From IMG/VR virus record IMGVR_UViG_3300020477_000075, positions 1-35,083 of that record: a stretch of 35,083 nt of DNA. One strand, given 5' to 3'. Within the stretch, counting starts at the first letter, position 1; every line of letters starts with the position of its first letter. The position numbers and the translations under genes are program-made. Positions 12,727 to 19,776 of this stretch are shown one piece after another. The DNA is from a virus. Under the pieces are notes generated by a model. The model saw only the letters and a list, made by a program, of their open reading frames with translations. It did not search any database and was not told where the DNA came from.

Positions 12727-12993
12727 ATGAGCGGCGACTGCGACAAACCAACCAACAACGACTGCATAAAACCAGATCTAGACAAGACCATCAACTTCTT
12801 AGAAAGACAGGGTGTTAGTGTACATAACGCAAGTGACATGGCTGGGCTTGGGGATATGGTGGAATCAGCACTAAGTACTCTCGGTATTACTGAAGAGAGA
12901 TTTAAGAACTGGTTCAATCTACAGGAATGTAACTGTAGCAAGCGTAAGGCTTGGTTAAATAAAGTGTTCTCATGGAAAAGACGTAAATCCTGA
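12727..12993 (+). CDS. Small protein with Cys-x-Cys motif (88 aa)
   Basis: C-terminal ECNCSKRKAWLNKVFSWKRR resembles short basic Cys tails found on many uncharacterised phage proteins. The N-terminus has further Cys (GDCDKPTNNDC). A helical centre (DMVESALSTLGITEERFK) follows. Function unknown. ATG 12727 has GAGG 14-17 nt upstream; GTG 12724 is an alternative. Confidence 0.6.
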   Translation: MSGDCDKPTNNDCIKPDLDKTINFLERQGVSVHNASDMAGLGDMVESALSTLGITEERFKNWFNLQECNCSKRKAWLNKVFSWKRRKS

Positions 12994-13077
12994 ATTATGT
13001 GTAAAAGTCAATAATTATTTAAAAAAATGGGTGCTGTTCGCCATATTTAGCTATAATAGGTATGGAGGATTCACCGG

Positions 13078-13293
13078 ATGAAAGTTACATGTAAAGAGAT
13101 TTCCGAATTATTTGGAGTTGACTATCTACAGGCCAGCGGGCTTCTGAAGATATTAATTAAGAGTGGCGTATGCGAGATCTCTGGAGAGAACAGGAGTTCC
13201 GGCAGAGGTAGACCTACTGTAGAATATAAACTACCTAGATCTGTCACTATTGATTTCTCAAGCGGCAAAATAGATGGAATCGGAGAATGTTAG
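13078..13293 (+). CDS. Small winged-helix-like DNA-binding protein (71 aa)
   Basis: CKEISELFGVDYLQASGLLK is a helix-turn-helix pattern and GRGRPTVEYKL fits the wing, as in small MarR/ArsR-like transcription factors. Probably a phage regulator. Its mRNA starts near a TATAAT at 13052. ATG lies 11 nt after GGAGG. The C-terminus overlaps the next gene by 20 nt. Confidence 0.6.
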   Translation: MKVTCKEISELFGVDYLQASGLLKILIKSGVCEISGENRSSGRGRPTVEYKLPRSVTIDFSSGKIDGIGEC

Positions 13294-13453
13294 ATACAAC
13301 TCTGCTAGGTTTGAAAGGCCTAGCACTGATAGCTGGTTAACTGTGAGTTTTCCAGACATCGTTCTTGGATTTAGTGTTATGGAGTGGGAAGTATTTGCGG
13401 ATATTTTCTACGAGGGATGGGAACTTGTCTGTTGTGGCGACAACATAGAGTAG
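13274..13453 (+). CDS. Small hypothetical protein (59 aa)
   Basis: Not recognised. Starts MESENVRYNSARFERPSTDS inside the end of the winged-helix gene and continues with a Trp/aromatic-rich C-terminal part (SVMEWEVFADIFYEGWELVC) ending in CCGDNIE. The ribosome-binding site is weak. It fills an otherwise empty 180-nt gap, which supports it. Confidence 0.5.
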   Translation: MESENVRYNSARFERPSTDSWLTVSFPDIVLGFSVMEWEVFADIFYEGWELVCCGDNIE

Positions 13454-13461
13454 GAAAACAA

Positions 13462-13677
13462 ATGGCTAAATATTATGTTACATGCCTAGATAGAAAGACT
13501 ATCGTCAATGCTGACAGCGAACTAAAAGCTTGCGTTGTAGCCAGCGAAGTTATGAATGTGACGACTGCTGGTATTAGCTGGATAGTCTCTGAACGAGGGT
13601 TTGAAAAACACGAAGATGATGTCATGGTTCCCGACCATGATATCATAGCAGAATTATTAAAACGAAATGGGAATTAA
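13462..13677 (+). CDS. Hypothetical protein (71 aa)
   Basis: Not recognised. Start MAKYYVTCLDRKTIVNADSE chosen for its AGTAGGA ribosome-binding site; the frame is open further upstream but that stretch overlaps another gene. One alpha/beta domain with ACVVASEVMNVTTAG and an acidic end. Confidence 0.6.
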   Translation: MAKYYVTCLDRKTIVNADSELKACVVASEVMNVTTAGISWIVSERGFEKHEDDVMVPDHDIIAELLKRNGN

Positions 13678-13693
13678 CCAAAGGAGGATGAAG

Positions 13694-14665
13694 ATGTTTA
13701 ACAAATTAGTGGTGGCACTACTACTAGCAGTAACCTTTACGCCCAACGTTTCTGGTCAGGCTCAAGACCCAGATAGTTTATATGACAAGTTCCAGCAAGT
13801 ATCTGTTACTGTAAAATCTGGTTCAGGCGAGGGTTCTGGAACTATCATTACAAGAGAAGTTCAGATTGCACCAAACAAGACCGCTAAAATAAATTTTGTC
13901 TGGACTGCTGCTCATGTCATCGACAACCTTAGAACGGTCAGGAATACTGTTTATGATGGTAAGGTCAAAACAAGCGTAGAGTTCAAAGACGCCCAAATTG
14001 TACAGGAGCTTGTAGAAAACGGTAGACGTGTGGGTGAAGTTAAGATGGACGCTAAGGTTCTGAAATATTCAGATTCCGAAGAGGGAGAAGACTTAGCACT
14101 ATTGATGATCAGAAAGGTCAACTTCACAGACGCAGGAATTAGTTTTTATAAAGGCGAAGGGAATCCAGTTGCCATCGGAACGGAACTATACCATGTAGGC
14201 TCACTACTAGGACAGGTGGGAAGTAACTCTATGACAAGAGGGATTGTATCTCAAGTCGGTAGAGTATTAAATCTTGGTAGCGGAGACGGTGTAGTATTCG
14301 ACCAGACAACCGTTACAGCGTTTCCCGGTTCCAGTGGAGGAGGAATTTTTCTCACAGAGCGATCCGGGGATAAAAAGGGAGAATATGTAGGTATGCTCGT
14401 AAGGGGTGCTGGTGAAACTTTCAATCTAATGGTACCAGTAAGAAGGCTCAGGGAATACGCCAACAAGAATGGTATTGGATGGGCTGTTGACGAGACCGTA
14501 CAAGTCCCCTCTTTAGAAGATATCCTAAAACTTCCCATCGAAGGCGAAGTAAAGAAGGACGAAGGAAAAGAAGGCGAGAAGTCAATTTCTGCCGACTCAA
14601 AGAAATTTCCTACTCTTCCAGAGCTTGACAAAAGCAAACAGGATGTTACAATAGACAAGAAATAA
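13694..14665 (+). CDS. Exported trypsin-like serine protease (323 aa)
   Basis: Signal peptide MFNKLVVALLLAVTFTPNVS with cleavage near SGQA (about residue 22-24), then a chymotrypsin-fold protease. The triad is visible: His in VWTAAHVID (about 75), Asp in GEDLALLMIR (about 130), Ser in TAFPGSSGGGIF (about 208). The C-terminal ~50 residues are a Lys/Glu/Asp-rich tail. No PDZ domain, unlike DegP/HtrA. Likely cleaves proteins in the periplasm or outside the cell. ATG 13694 has AAGGAGG 6 nt upstream. The stop overlaps the next ATG (TAATGA). Confidence 0.85.
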   Translation: MFNKLVVALLLAVTFTPNVSGQAQDPDSLYDKFQQVSVTVKSGSGEGSGTIITREVQIAPNKTAKINFVWTAAHVIDNLRTVRNTVYDGKVKTSVEFKDAQIVQELVENGRRVGEVKMDAKVLKYSDSEEGEDLALLMIRKVNFTDAGISFYKGEGNPVAIGTELYHVGSLLGQVGSNSMTRGIVSQVGRVLNLGSGDGVVFDQTTVTAFPGSSGGGIFLTERSGDKKGEYVGMLVRGAGETFNLMVPVRRLREYANKNGIGWAVDETVQVPSLEDILKLPIEGEVKKDEGKEGEKSISADSKKFPTLPELDKSKQDVTIDKK

Positions 14666-15072
14666 TGAAAATTGGATTCACATGTTCTTCGTTTGACCTG
14701 CTCCACGCAGGCCACATACTAATGCTAAAGGAGTGTAGCAATAATTGCGACTACCTCGTAGTTGGATTACAGACAGACCCCACTATTGACAGGGAAAACA
14801 AAAACAAGCCTGTTCAAAACGTCTTTGAAAGATATATTCAACTAGACGCTATTGATTGTGTGGATGAGATAGCTATCTACGAGACCGAGGATCAGTTACT
14901 ACAACTCATTAACTACATTAATCCTGACATAAGATTCATAGGTGAGGACTGGAGAGACAAACGGTTCACTGGATGGAGACAAGCCAAGCTTAAGCATTAC
15001 GAGATGTTTTATAACAAGAGGTATGGTTACTCTACTAGCGAGTTAAGGAAAAGGGTCAATGGATCTAATTGA
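14665..15072 (+). CDS. Cytidylyltransferase-family nucleotidyltransferase (135 aa)
   Basis: TagD/RfaE-like fold: GFTCSSFDLLHAGHILMLKE carries the HxGH motif (HAGH, about residues 15-18), and the C-terminal YSTSELRKR corresponds to the (I)SST-type signature. These enzymes transfer CMP or AMP onto a phosphorylated alcohol or sugar (glycerol-3-P, ethanolamine-P or heptose-1-P). The substrate is unknown. Length is normal for single-domain TagD-type enzymes. A second member is encoded at 28255. Confidence 0.8.
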   Translation: MKIGFTCSSFDLLHAGHILMLKECSNNCDYLVVGLQTDPTIDRENKNKPVQNVFERYIQLDAIDCVDEIAIYETEDQLLQLINYINPDIRFIGEDWRDKRFTGWRQAKLKHYEMFYNKRYGYSTSELRKRVNGSN

Positions 15073-15217
15073 AGCCTGTGATCACTGCGGAACATTCTGT
15101 AGAATTCCGGTAGAGGATCTCTATGAGATGGGAATCTCAGACAATATTTGCCACAATTGCCTAAAGATTTTGGTTGACATTGACGATAAAGAAGGTATAA
15201 TAGGAGACGTAACTTGA
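15059..15217 (+). CDS. Small zinc-ribbon protein (52 aa)
   Basis: CDHC (about residues 7-10) and CHNC (about 32-35) form a CxxC...CxxC zinc ribbon. ATG lies inside the end of the cytidylyltransferase gene in another frame with AAGG upstream. The final codons carry the promoter at 15174-15201 and overlap the next start by 4 nt. Role unknown. Confidence 0.6.
   Translation: MDLIEACDHCGTFCRIPVEDLYEMGISDNICHNCLKILVDIDDKEGIIGDVT
15174..15201 (+). promoter_or_regulatory. sigma70-type promoter with CGATA spacer
   Basis: TTGACA (15174-15179), 16-nt spacer TTGACGATAAAGAAGG, TATAAT (15196-15201). Probably serves the unit with tRNA-Arg and the HAD gene. Confidence 0.8.
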
Positions 15218-15381
15218 TCAAAAGACTCTCAAAGTACATTTGGTATACATTTATTATAGTTATTCCACATGCACTAAAGTTTTTTACCGATCTTGACATA
15301 GACTACATGCTACTGTGGCAATGTGCTATGATTTGTTTAGTTGCATCTGAGTATGAACACAGGAATTTAAGCAGGAAATAA
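15214..15381 (+). CDS. Small membrane protein (55 aa)
   Basis: TTG start 8 nt after GGAG. One N-terminal hydrophobic segment (YIWYTFIIVIPHALKFF) and a second around MLLWQCAMICLVA, with basic ends. Not recognised. Translation starts only about 12 nt after the predicted -10, so the leader is very short. Confidence 0.5.
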   Translation: MIKRLSKYIWYTFIIVIPHALKFFTDLDIDYMLLWQCAMICLVASEYEHRNLSRK

Positions 15382-15382
15382 A

Positions 15383-15640
15383 ATGCGTAATAGATCCACT
15401 AGCAATTTTACTAAAGCTGTAGACTACTTGTTTCACAAAGCGGTTTCCGATAGAAACAAAGCGGAGCTTTCATTGAACCTCCTAATGAACAATGGTGTTG
15501 GTATTGGAGATCATTCCACGGGAGATTTCTGGTCTAACCTAGACGAGGCCTTAGATGCCCTTGTTGATGCAGAAGATAGGCTCGAAGTAATTGAGGAACG
15601 GTTTGGAAGGTCTGAAGACGAGGAAGAACCTCCATTTTAA
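15383..15640 (+). CDS. Conserved-type phage hypothetical protein (85 aa)
   Basis: LLMNNGVGIGDHSTGDFW (about residues 33-50) followed by an acidic helix (EALDALVDAEDRLEVIEERF) is a pattern I associate with small uncharacterised myovirus proteins. Function unknown. ATG 1 nt after the upstream stop, with GCAGGAAATAAA as ribosome-binding site. tRNA-Arg starts 15 nt downstream. Confidence 0.65.
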   Translation: MRNRSTSNFTKAVDYLFHKAVSDRNKAELSLNLLMNNGVGIGDHSTGDFWSNLDEALDALVDAEDRLEVIEERFGRSEDEEEPPF

Positions 15641-15655
15641 CACACTACGATTAGA

Positions 15656-15729
15656 GACCCTGTAGCTCAATCGGATAGAGCAACGGTCTTCTAAACCGTA
15701 GGTTACAGGTTCAAATCCTGTCAGGGTTA
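15656..15729 (+). tRNA. tRNA-Arg (UCU)
   Basis: Acceptor GACCCTG/CAGGGTT (one G-U pair), D-arm GCTC...GAGC, anticodon arm ACGGT-CTTCTAA-ACCGT giving TCT, T-arm ACAGG-TTCAAAT-CCTGT, discriminator A, no encoded CCA. It reads AGA and AGG, the main Arg codons of many genes in the right part of this window. Confidence 0.92.
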
Positions 15730-15732
15730 CTT

Positions 15733-15903
15733 ATGAGAATATATGAATTTAAACAGTCAAACACATCACCACTTAAATATAATATACAACTCACTGAAGC
15801 GGAGATGTCAAAATTAAAAAGTGAGAACCACACAGAAGTTTTTGATATTATCGGTAAACTTCTTGACCGATTAGATAAAATAGAAATTAGAGAGGAAACG
15901 TGA
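15733..15903 (+). CDS. Small hypothetical protein (56 aa)
   Basis: Not recognised. Begins MRIYEFKQSNTSPLKYNIQL 3 nt after tRNA-Arg; its ribosome-binding site would be the AGGG within the tRNA 3' end. The C-terminal half is a charged amphipathic helix (EVFDIIGKLLDRLDKIEIRE). Translation from the tRNA precursor may therefore be limited. Confidence 0.5.
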   Translation: MRIYEFKQSNTSPLKYNIQLTEAEMSKLKSENHTEVFDIIGKLLDRLDKIEIREET

Positions 15904-15904
15904 G

Positions 15905-16345
15905 ATGGGAGACCCACTAAAAAAGATAATCGTAGATTGTGACGGCGTAATTGCTGGAAAGGATAACGGTGGCGAGTACGCTAAAGCTCCACCGCTACAA
16001 CACGGTATTGATCAAGTCAACAAGCTTTACGATATGGGATATGAGATCATATTGTTCACTGCTAGATATGGCGAGAGAAAGCAGGGCAACATCAACCAAA
16101 TGTATGAAGCTGGATACGCCGAGTGGGTCGAGTGGCTTAATAAACACGGTGTCAAGTACCACCATGCATATATGGGTAAACCCGCAGGCGTCTTGTATAT
16201 AGACGATAAGGCGGCTAGAGTCGAAGCTGACACACATGAGGGATGGAATCAAGTTTGGAAAGAGGTCAAGGCTCTAGAAGGTAAGGATAAGTACGGAAAT
16301 TACACAGAAGAACAAAAGGCTTATTGGGACAGTTTCGTAAGCTAA
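15905..16345 (+). CDS. HAD-family phosphatase (146 aa)
   Basis: Motif I IVDCDGVIAG (about 9-18, nucleophile Asp), motif II in EIILFTARYGER (about 47-58, Thr), and motif IV in GVLYIDDKAAR (about 95-105). The HGVKYHHAYMGKPAGVLYID stretch is typical of small HAD proteins linked to capsule or sugar-phosphate metabolism. Substrate unknown; a sugar phosphate would fit the phosphomannomutase and nucleotidyltransferases encoded elsewhere in the window. Ends 18 nt before tmRNA. Confidence 0.75.
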   Translation: MGDPLKKIIVDCDGVIAGKDNGGEYAKAPPLQHGIDQVNKLYDMGYEIILFTARYGERKQGNINQMYEAGYAEWVEWLNKHGVKYHHAYMGKPAGVLYIDDKAARVEADTHEGWNQVWKEVKALEGKDKYGNYTEEQKAYWDSFVS

Positions 16346-16363
16346 CTGATTATATTTTAACAA

Positions 16364-16701
16364 GGGGGTGAAAAGGCATCGACAGGTAATAAAAGTATTA
16401 GTTGCATTGACTGGTTGATCGGTAGGCCAGTATAAAAACCGATTAAAGTTCTAAGTGCCGAAAAGAATTTCGCACTAGCCGCTTAGCGGCAGGGGGTTGC
16501 GTAAACCTTCTTACCCAATTACGCTGACTCCGATAATCGGATAGAGTTTTCTCACTTGAAGTAAAGGAGGGTGATGGCAATAATTTGTCTGATTCAGGTA
16601 ATTCCTGATAGCTTTGTCTTTTGTGCGACTACAATAGACTAACAATGTAGATACTAGTGTGGATATTATACTGGACGCGGGTTCGATTCCCGCCGCCTCC
16701 A
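16364..16701 (+). ncRNA. ssrA: tmRNA, tag AEKNFALAA
   Basis: Rescues stalled ribosomes and tags nascent peptides for proteolysis. 5' end GGGGGTGAAAAGGCATCGAC and 3' end GCGGG-TTCGATT-CCCGC then CGCCTCC-A make the tRNA-like domain (acceptor GGGGGTG/CGCCTCC, two G-U pairs); CCA is not encoded. Pseudoknot PK1 is visible: ACTGG (16410-16414)/CCAGT (16427-16431) with ATCGGT/ACCGAT (16438-16443). The tag frame starts at GCC 16457 and reads A-E-K-N-F-A-L-A-A-stop (16457-16486), ending in the ALAA degron recognised by ClpXP. One-piece, full length. Hsp20 follows. Confidence 0.95.
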
Positions 16702-16773
16702 CTTGCCTGTGCGGGCAAACAGCTACGCCTAAGAGGGTAGCACTTTAATCTTGCTTTAACAAGGAGAAAAGAT

Positions 16774-17232
16774 ATGAACGTAATTAAAAATTTTTCCCAC
16801 AAAGGGAAAGAGACGCCAACTCTGCACGATAAACTATTTAATGAGTTCTTTCGTAGTACCATTGGTTTAGACAGACTATTCAACCAGCTAGTTTACACAA
16901 GTCAGGTTAATAGTAACTTTCCCCCATATAATATAATTCAGAAGGACAAGACCACTCTTGTTGAGGTTGCCTTGGCTGGATATAGCAAGGACGACCTGAA
17001 TGTAGTAGTCGAGGAAGGTATTCTTTCTATTGCAGCTTCCGGTCACTCTGAACATAGTGAAGATCATGTACATGTACATAAGGGCATAGCCACACGTAAG
17101 TTCAAGCGAGACTTTAAGCTTGGGGAGCATGTGGAGGTTAAGTCCGCAGAATTTAATGATGGTCTGCTTACAGTAACTCTTGAGGAGAATATCCCCGAAG
17201 AGAAGCAACCTAAAGTAATAAAAGTTAACTAA
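16774..17232 (+). CDS. Small heat-shock protein Hsp20 (152 aa)
   Basis: An ATP-independent holdase chaperone of the IbpA type. IGLDRLFNQL (about 31-40), FPPYNIIQKD, then the alpha-crystallin domain with EVALAGYSKDDLNVVVEEGI and the RKFKRDFKLGEHVEV and FNDGLLTVTLEE segments (about 110-142), followed by a PKVIKV tail equivalent to the I-x-I/V motif. Full length. ATG after AAGGAGAAAAG, 72 nt downstream of tmRNA, so likely on the same transcript. Hsp20 genes are known in T4-like cyanophages. Confidence 0.9.
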   Translation: MNVIKNFSHKGKETPTLHDKLFNEFFRSTIGLDRLFNQLVYTSQVNSNFPPYNIIQKDKTTLVEVALAGYSKDDLNVVVEEGILSIAASGHSEHSEDHVHVHKGIATRKFKRDFKLGEHVEVKSAEFNDGLLTVTLEENIPEEKQPKVIKVN

Positions 17233-17258
17233 TTTATCAAGTCCCGCACAGGCTTCTA

Positions 17259-17286
17259 TTGACAACTAGGTTTTTTATACTATAAT
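17259..17286 (+). promoter_or_regulatory. sigma70-type promoter overlapping next gene start
   Basis: TTGACA (17259-17264), 16-nt spacer without CGATA, TATAAT (17281-17286). The -10 box overlaps an ATG at 17285. Confidence 0.75.
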
Positions 17287-17296
17287 GGAGAAACAA

Positions 17297-17575
17297 GTGC
17301 CTGACAAGATTCTCATTAAGGTAACAAAACACGATACAAAACGAGCAGAATCAGACCCCTCAAAAAGTCCGTTAGTGAGGGCAATATCAAGAGCACTTAA
17401 AACCTCAATAGATGATGTTGAGGTAAACAGAGAAAAAGTTTACATTTGGAATGAATGGGACAGCCCAGAGTATATATTCTCACTAGACGATAAGGCGAAA
17501 AGCTTTAACACTAGTTGGGAACTTAAAGAGGACTACCCAGAAACACTTGAATTTAATATCACAAGAAGGAAGTAA
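17297..17575 (+). CDS. Hypothetical protein (92 aa)
   Basis: Not recognised. Alpha/beta, charged (KVTKHDTKRAESDPSKSP; YIFSLDDKAKSFNTSWELKE). An in-frame ATG at 17285 overlaps the -10 box and could only be used by transcripts from upstream; GTG 17297 has GGAG (17287-17290) 6 nt before it. The stop overlaps the next gene's first ATG. Confidence 0.6.
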   Translation: MPDKILIKVTKHDTKRAESDPSKSPLVRAISRALKTSIDDVEVNREKVYIWNEWDSPEYIFSLDDKAKSFNTSWELKEDYPETLEFNITRRK

Positions 17576-17577
17576 TG

Positions 17578-17982
17578 ATGAGCACTAGCAGCGGAGTTGC
17601 TACCATGCACCAACCCATCAAGAACAAAAACGTCAAGAAGACCGTTAAAAAACAGGGAAACAGCTTCCCTTCAGACAGGTCTATACTAGAGTGCTTGTAT
17701 GCACACTACGGAAGACCTACTAACATAGAAAAAGAAAAGGTTAAGATATATAGATCTTACAATAGTCCAGCGGGCTGGGCGCAGGAAGACTGGGTAGTAA
17801 ACGGCTGGCAAATGGGAAGAGTCACCGTTTTTAGCGGATACCGAGACAACCCAACAGACCTCTTTGCAAAAACCAAAATAGGGGCAGAGGGAGAAGGCAG
17901 TTGGTTTATATCAATCAAAGGGGATCAGATGAGAGTCTACCTCAAAGGTAAACTAGATACAACTTTAAAGGTAGAGGTTTAA
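17578..17982 (+). CDS. Hypothetical protein (134 aa)
   Basis: Not recognised. Basic Lys-rich N-terminus (KNKNVKKTVKKQGNSF), then an aromatic-rich segment (YGRPTNIEKEKVKIYRSYNS, PAGWAQEDWVVNGWQMG) and a beta-rich C-terminus. No membrane segment. ATG 17578 has AAGGA 7 nt upstream; ATG 17575 is nearly as good. Confidence 0.6.
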   Translation: MSTSSGVATMHQPIKNKNVKKTVKKQGNSFPSDRSILECLYAHYGRPTNIEKEKVKIYRSYNSPAGWAQEDWVVNGWQMGRVTVFSGYRDNPTDLFAKTKIGAEGEGSWFISIKGDQMRVYLKGKLDTTLKVEV

Positions 17983-17992
17983 TGAGAGCTTA

Positions 17993-18343
17993 ATGTTTTA
18001 TGTGTTAGCGGCTGTAGTATTAGCAGCTTTAATTGTAGTCTACAACATCTTTCTAAAGACTCCTCCAGAGATAGACGAACCTGAACCTGATTACTTGAAC
18101 ATGACTAATCAGGAAAAGAAGGAAAGACGTAGAGAGTGGAGAGAGAAAAGAAAAGAATCACGACGAAACTGGCGAATAGAACGGATAAATGCAGTTAAGG
18201 AAAAAATTTATGCTGTGGCGTCTAAGAGAAAATGGTTGTTTTTTATCATTGCCGGTGCTATAATAGCATATCTGGTTATCTTTAAGGGTGTCGGTGGTGG
18301 AACAACAGATGGTTTATTAGAAAAGATTAAAGGGCTGTTCTAA
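17993..18343 (+). CDS. Two-helix membrane protein with charged centre (116 aa)
   Basis: N-terminal membrane segment MFYVLAAVVLAALIVVYNIF, a strongly charged Arg/Lys/Glu region (about 38-75, likely coiled coil), a second membrane segment WLFFIIAGAIIAYLVIF and a short amphipathic tail (LLEKIKGLF). The topology would fit a holin accessory or spanin-like protein, but no family is recognised. Ends 1 nt before the M19 gene. Confidence 0.6.
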   Translation: MFYVLAAVVLAALIVVYNIFLKTPPEIDEPEPDYLNMTNQEKKERRREWREKRKESRRNWRIERINAVKEKIYAVASKRKWLFFIIAGAIIAYLVIFKGVGGGTTDGLLEKIKGLF

Positions 18344-18344
18344 A

Positions 18345-19568
18345 ATGGGATTACACGAAGATTCGGTGGTCGTGGACTTGCATACACACCCATGTATAAA
18401 AGCTTCTATATTTCATAGAGACCTAGGCTCTAGACGTAAAAAGTTTTTAGCGGAACTATTTAAGCGTAAATTCTGGCCGCTCAGCAACAGAGCTTCCTTC
18501 CCTTTATTGATTGAAGGTGGTACAGATATTATATTATCTACGGCATACGTACCTGAAGGTGGCTGGTATAGCGACATGAGGCTTGCTAGATGGTTAATAA
18601 ACCTAGCCCCGAGAGTTAAAAAGAAAATCTACAAGTCACCCTACTTCAACGCTATAATGACAGTGTTAGACGATGTTGAAGAGCAGGTTCTTTCTTGGAA
18701 CGCTAGTCAAGAACCGAAGAAAATTAAGATATGCCGAAATCCCAGAGATCTCAAGAAAGCATTAAAGGACGACTTGTTCTGCCTCATCCATTCGGTTGAA
18801 GGCGCGCACTCACTAGAAACAAAATCTGCATCTGACTATCCCGACGATATTAAAAGAGGTCTACACGGTAGAGCGCAGATGCTGGAAAACTTAGACATAT
18901 TAAACAACAGAGGTGTTGCATATTTAACCTTAGCACACTTCTACCCCAATGCATGTGTTAACCCAGTTTTTCCATGGCCTGAGTACGCTTTTAATCACGG
19001 CGACTGGAAAGGGCTATTATCAAAATGGGATGAGACGCTAGGTCTTACATCCAGAGGTGAAGCTGTTGTTGAAAAAATGTTAGATCTAGGAATGTTGATA
19101 GATATATCACACTGCACGTTAAGTGCAAGGAAAAGAATATATGACATAGCTTCCCACCACAAGAAAAAACAGTGTATATTAGCTACACACTCAGGAGCAT
19201 TTGGCGTTAACAGAAATACCTACAACCTACACGATTGGGAACTAAAGTGGCTAGCTGATAATGGTGGAGTTGTTGGTATTATTTTCATGAACTACTGGCT
19301 CACTCCTCACACCACAGACCTTGGCTTAAAATATATAGAAGAAACGATGAGCCACATGACAAATGTGGCGGGTGAAGATGTCGTCAGTATAGGTACAGAC
19401 TTTGACGGATTCACAGACCCGCCAGATGAAATTGTAGACGCTTCACAGATGCCTAGGATAACAAAATATCTTCAGGCAACAGGACATAGAGATGAAGCTA
19501 TTAGTAAATTCTTAGGCGGCAACGCTTTGAGATTGTTGTTGGAGGGCTGGAAAGGCTCTCCTGTTTAA
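18345..19568 (+). CDS. Membrane dipeptidase, peptidase M19 family (407 aa)
   Basis: Zinc-dependent amidohydrolase-fold dipeptidase. VVDLHTHP (about 8-15) supplies the HxH zinc ligands, HSVEGAHSL (about 148-156) the bridging Glu, MLIDISHCTL and ILATHSGAFGVN the two later His ligands, and VVSIGTDFDGF (about 347-357) the catalytic Asp; GGNALRLL is the usual C-terminal motif. Full length. No signal peptide, so probably cytoplasmic. Known members cleave dipeptides, including D-amino-acid-containing ones. Its place between a two-helix membrane protein and a holin-sized protein suggests a link to peptidoglycan, which is inference. Confidence 0.9.
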   Translation: MGLHEDSVVVDLHTHPCIKASIFHRDLGSRRKKFLAELFKRKFWPLSNRASFPLLIEGGTDIILSTAYVPEGGWYSDMRLARWLINLAPRVKKKIYKSPYFNAIMTVLDDVEEQVLSWNASQEPKKIKICRNPRDLKKALKDDLFCLIHSVEGAHSLETKSASDYPDDIKRGLHGRAQMLENLDILNNRGVAYLTLAHFYPNACVNPVFPWPEYAFNHGDWKGLLSKWDETLGLTSRGEAVVEKMLDLGMLIDISHCTLSARKRIYDIASHHKKKQCILATHSGAFGVNRNTYNLHDWELKWLADNGGVVGIIFMNYWLTPHTTDLGLKYIEETMSHMTNVAGEDVVSIGTDFDGFTDPPDEIVDASQMPRITKYLQATGHRDEAISKFLGGNALRLLLEGWKGSPV

Positions 19569-19596
19569 TTGTTTTTAGGAGGTTTAAGGATAGAAT

Positions 19597-19776
19597 ATGG
19601 GAAAGATTAAAGCTTTATTTGCCTCTCGTCGTTTTTGGGTTGGTGTAGCTGGCGTTATCGTCATCTGTGCTGATACCGTTCTTGGCGAAGGTACTATCGA
19701 CCCGACCACTGTTCAGAATGTAGTACTGTTAGCTGCGTCTTGGATTGTAGGTGACAGTATCCGAGTTACCGAATAA
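19597..19776 (+). CDS. Small two-helix membrane protein, holin-like (59 aa)
   Basis: Basic N-terminus (MGKIKALFASRRFWVGVAGV) leading into one hydrophobic helix, a polar Asp/Thr turn (GEGTIDPTTVQ) and a second helix (NVVLLAASWIVGDSIRV). Size and topology fit a class II holin or a general phage membrane protein; no proof of lysis function. Strong TTAGGAGG ribosome-binding site about 14 nt before ATG. The stop overlaps the next ATG (TAATGA). Confidence 0.6.
   Translation: MGKIKALFASRRFWVGVAGVIVICADTVLGEGTIDPTTVQNVVLLAASWIVGDSIRVTE

Noticed and set aside
16629-16883. Open frames on the minus strand across the tmRNA 3' end and Hsp20 start
   Set aside because: They run through the tmRNA and Hsp20, which are strongly supported; the translated fragments are low-quality antisense shadows.
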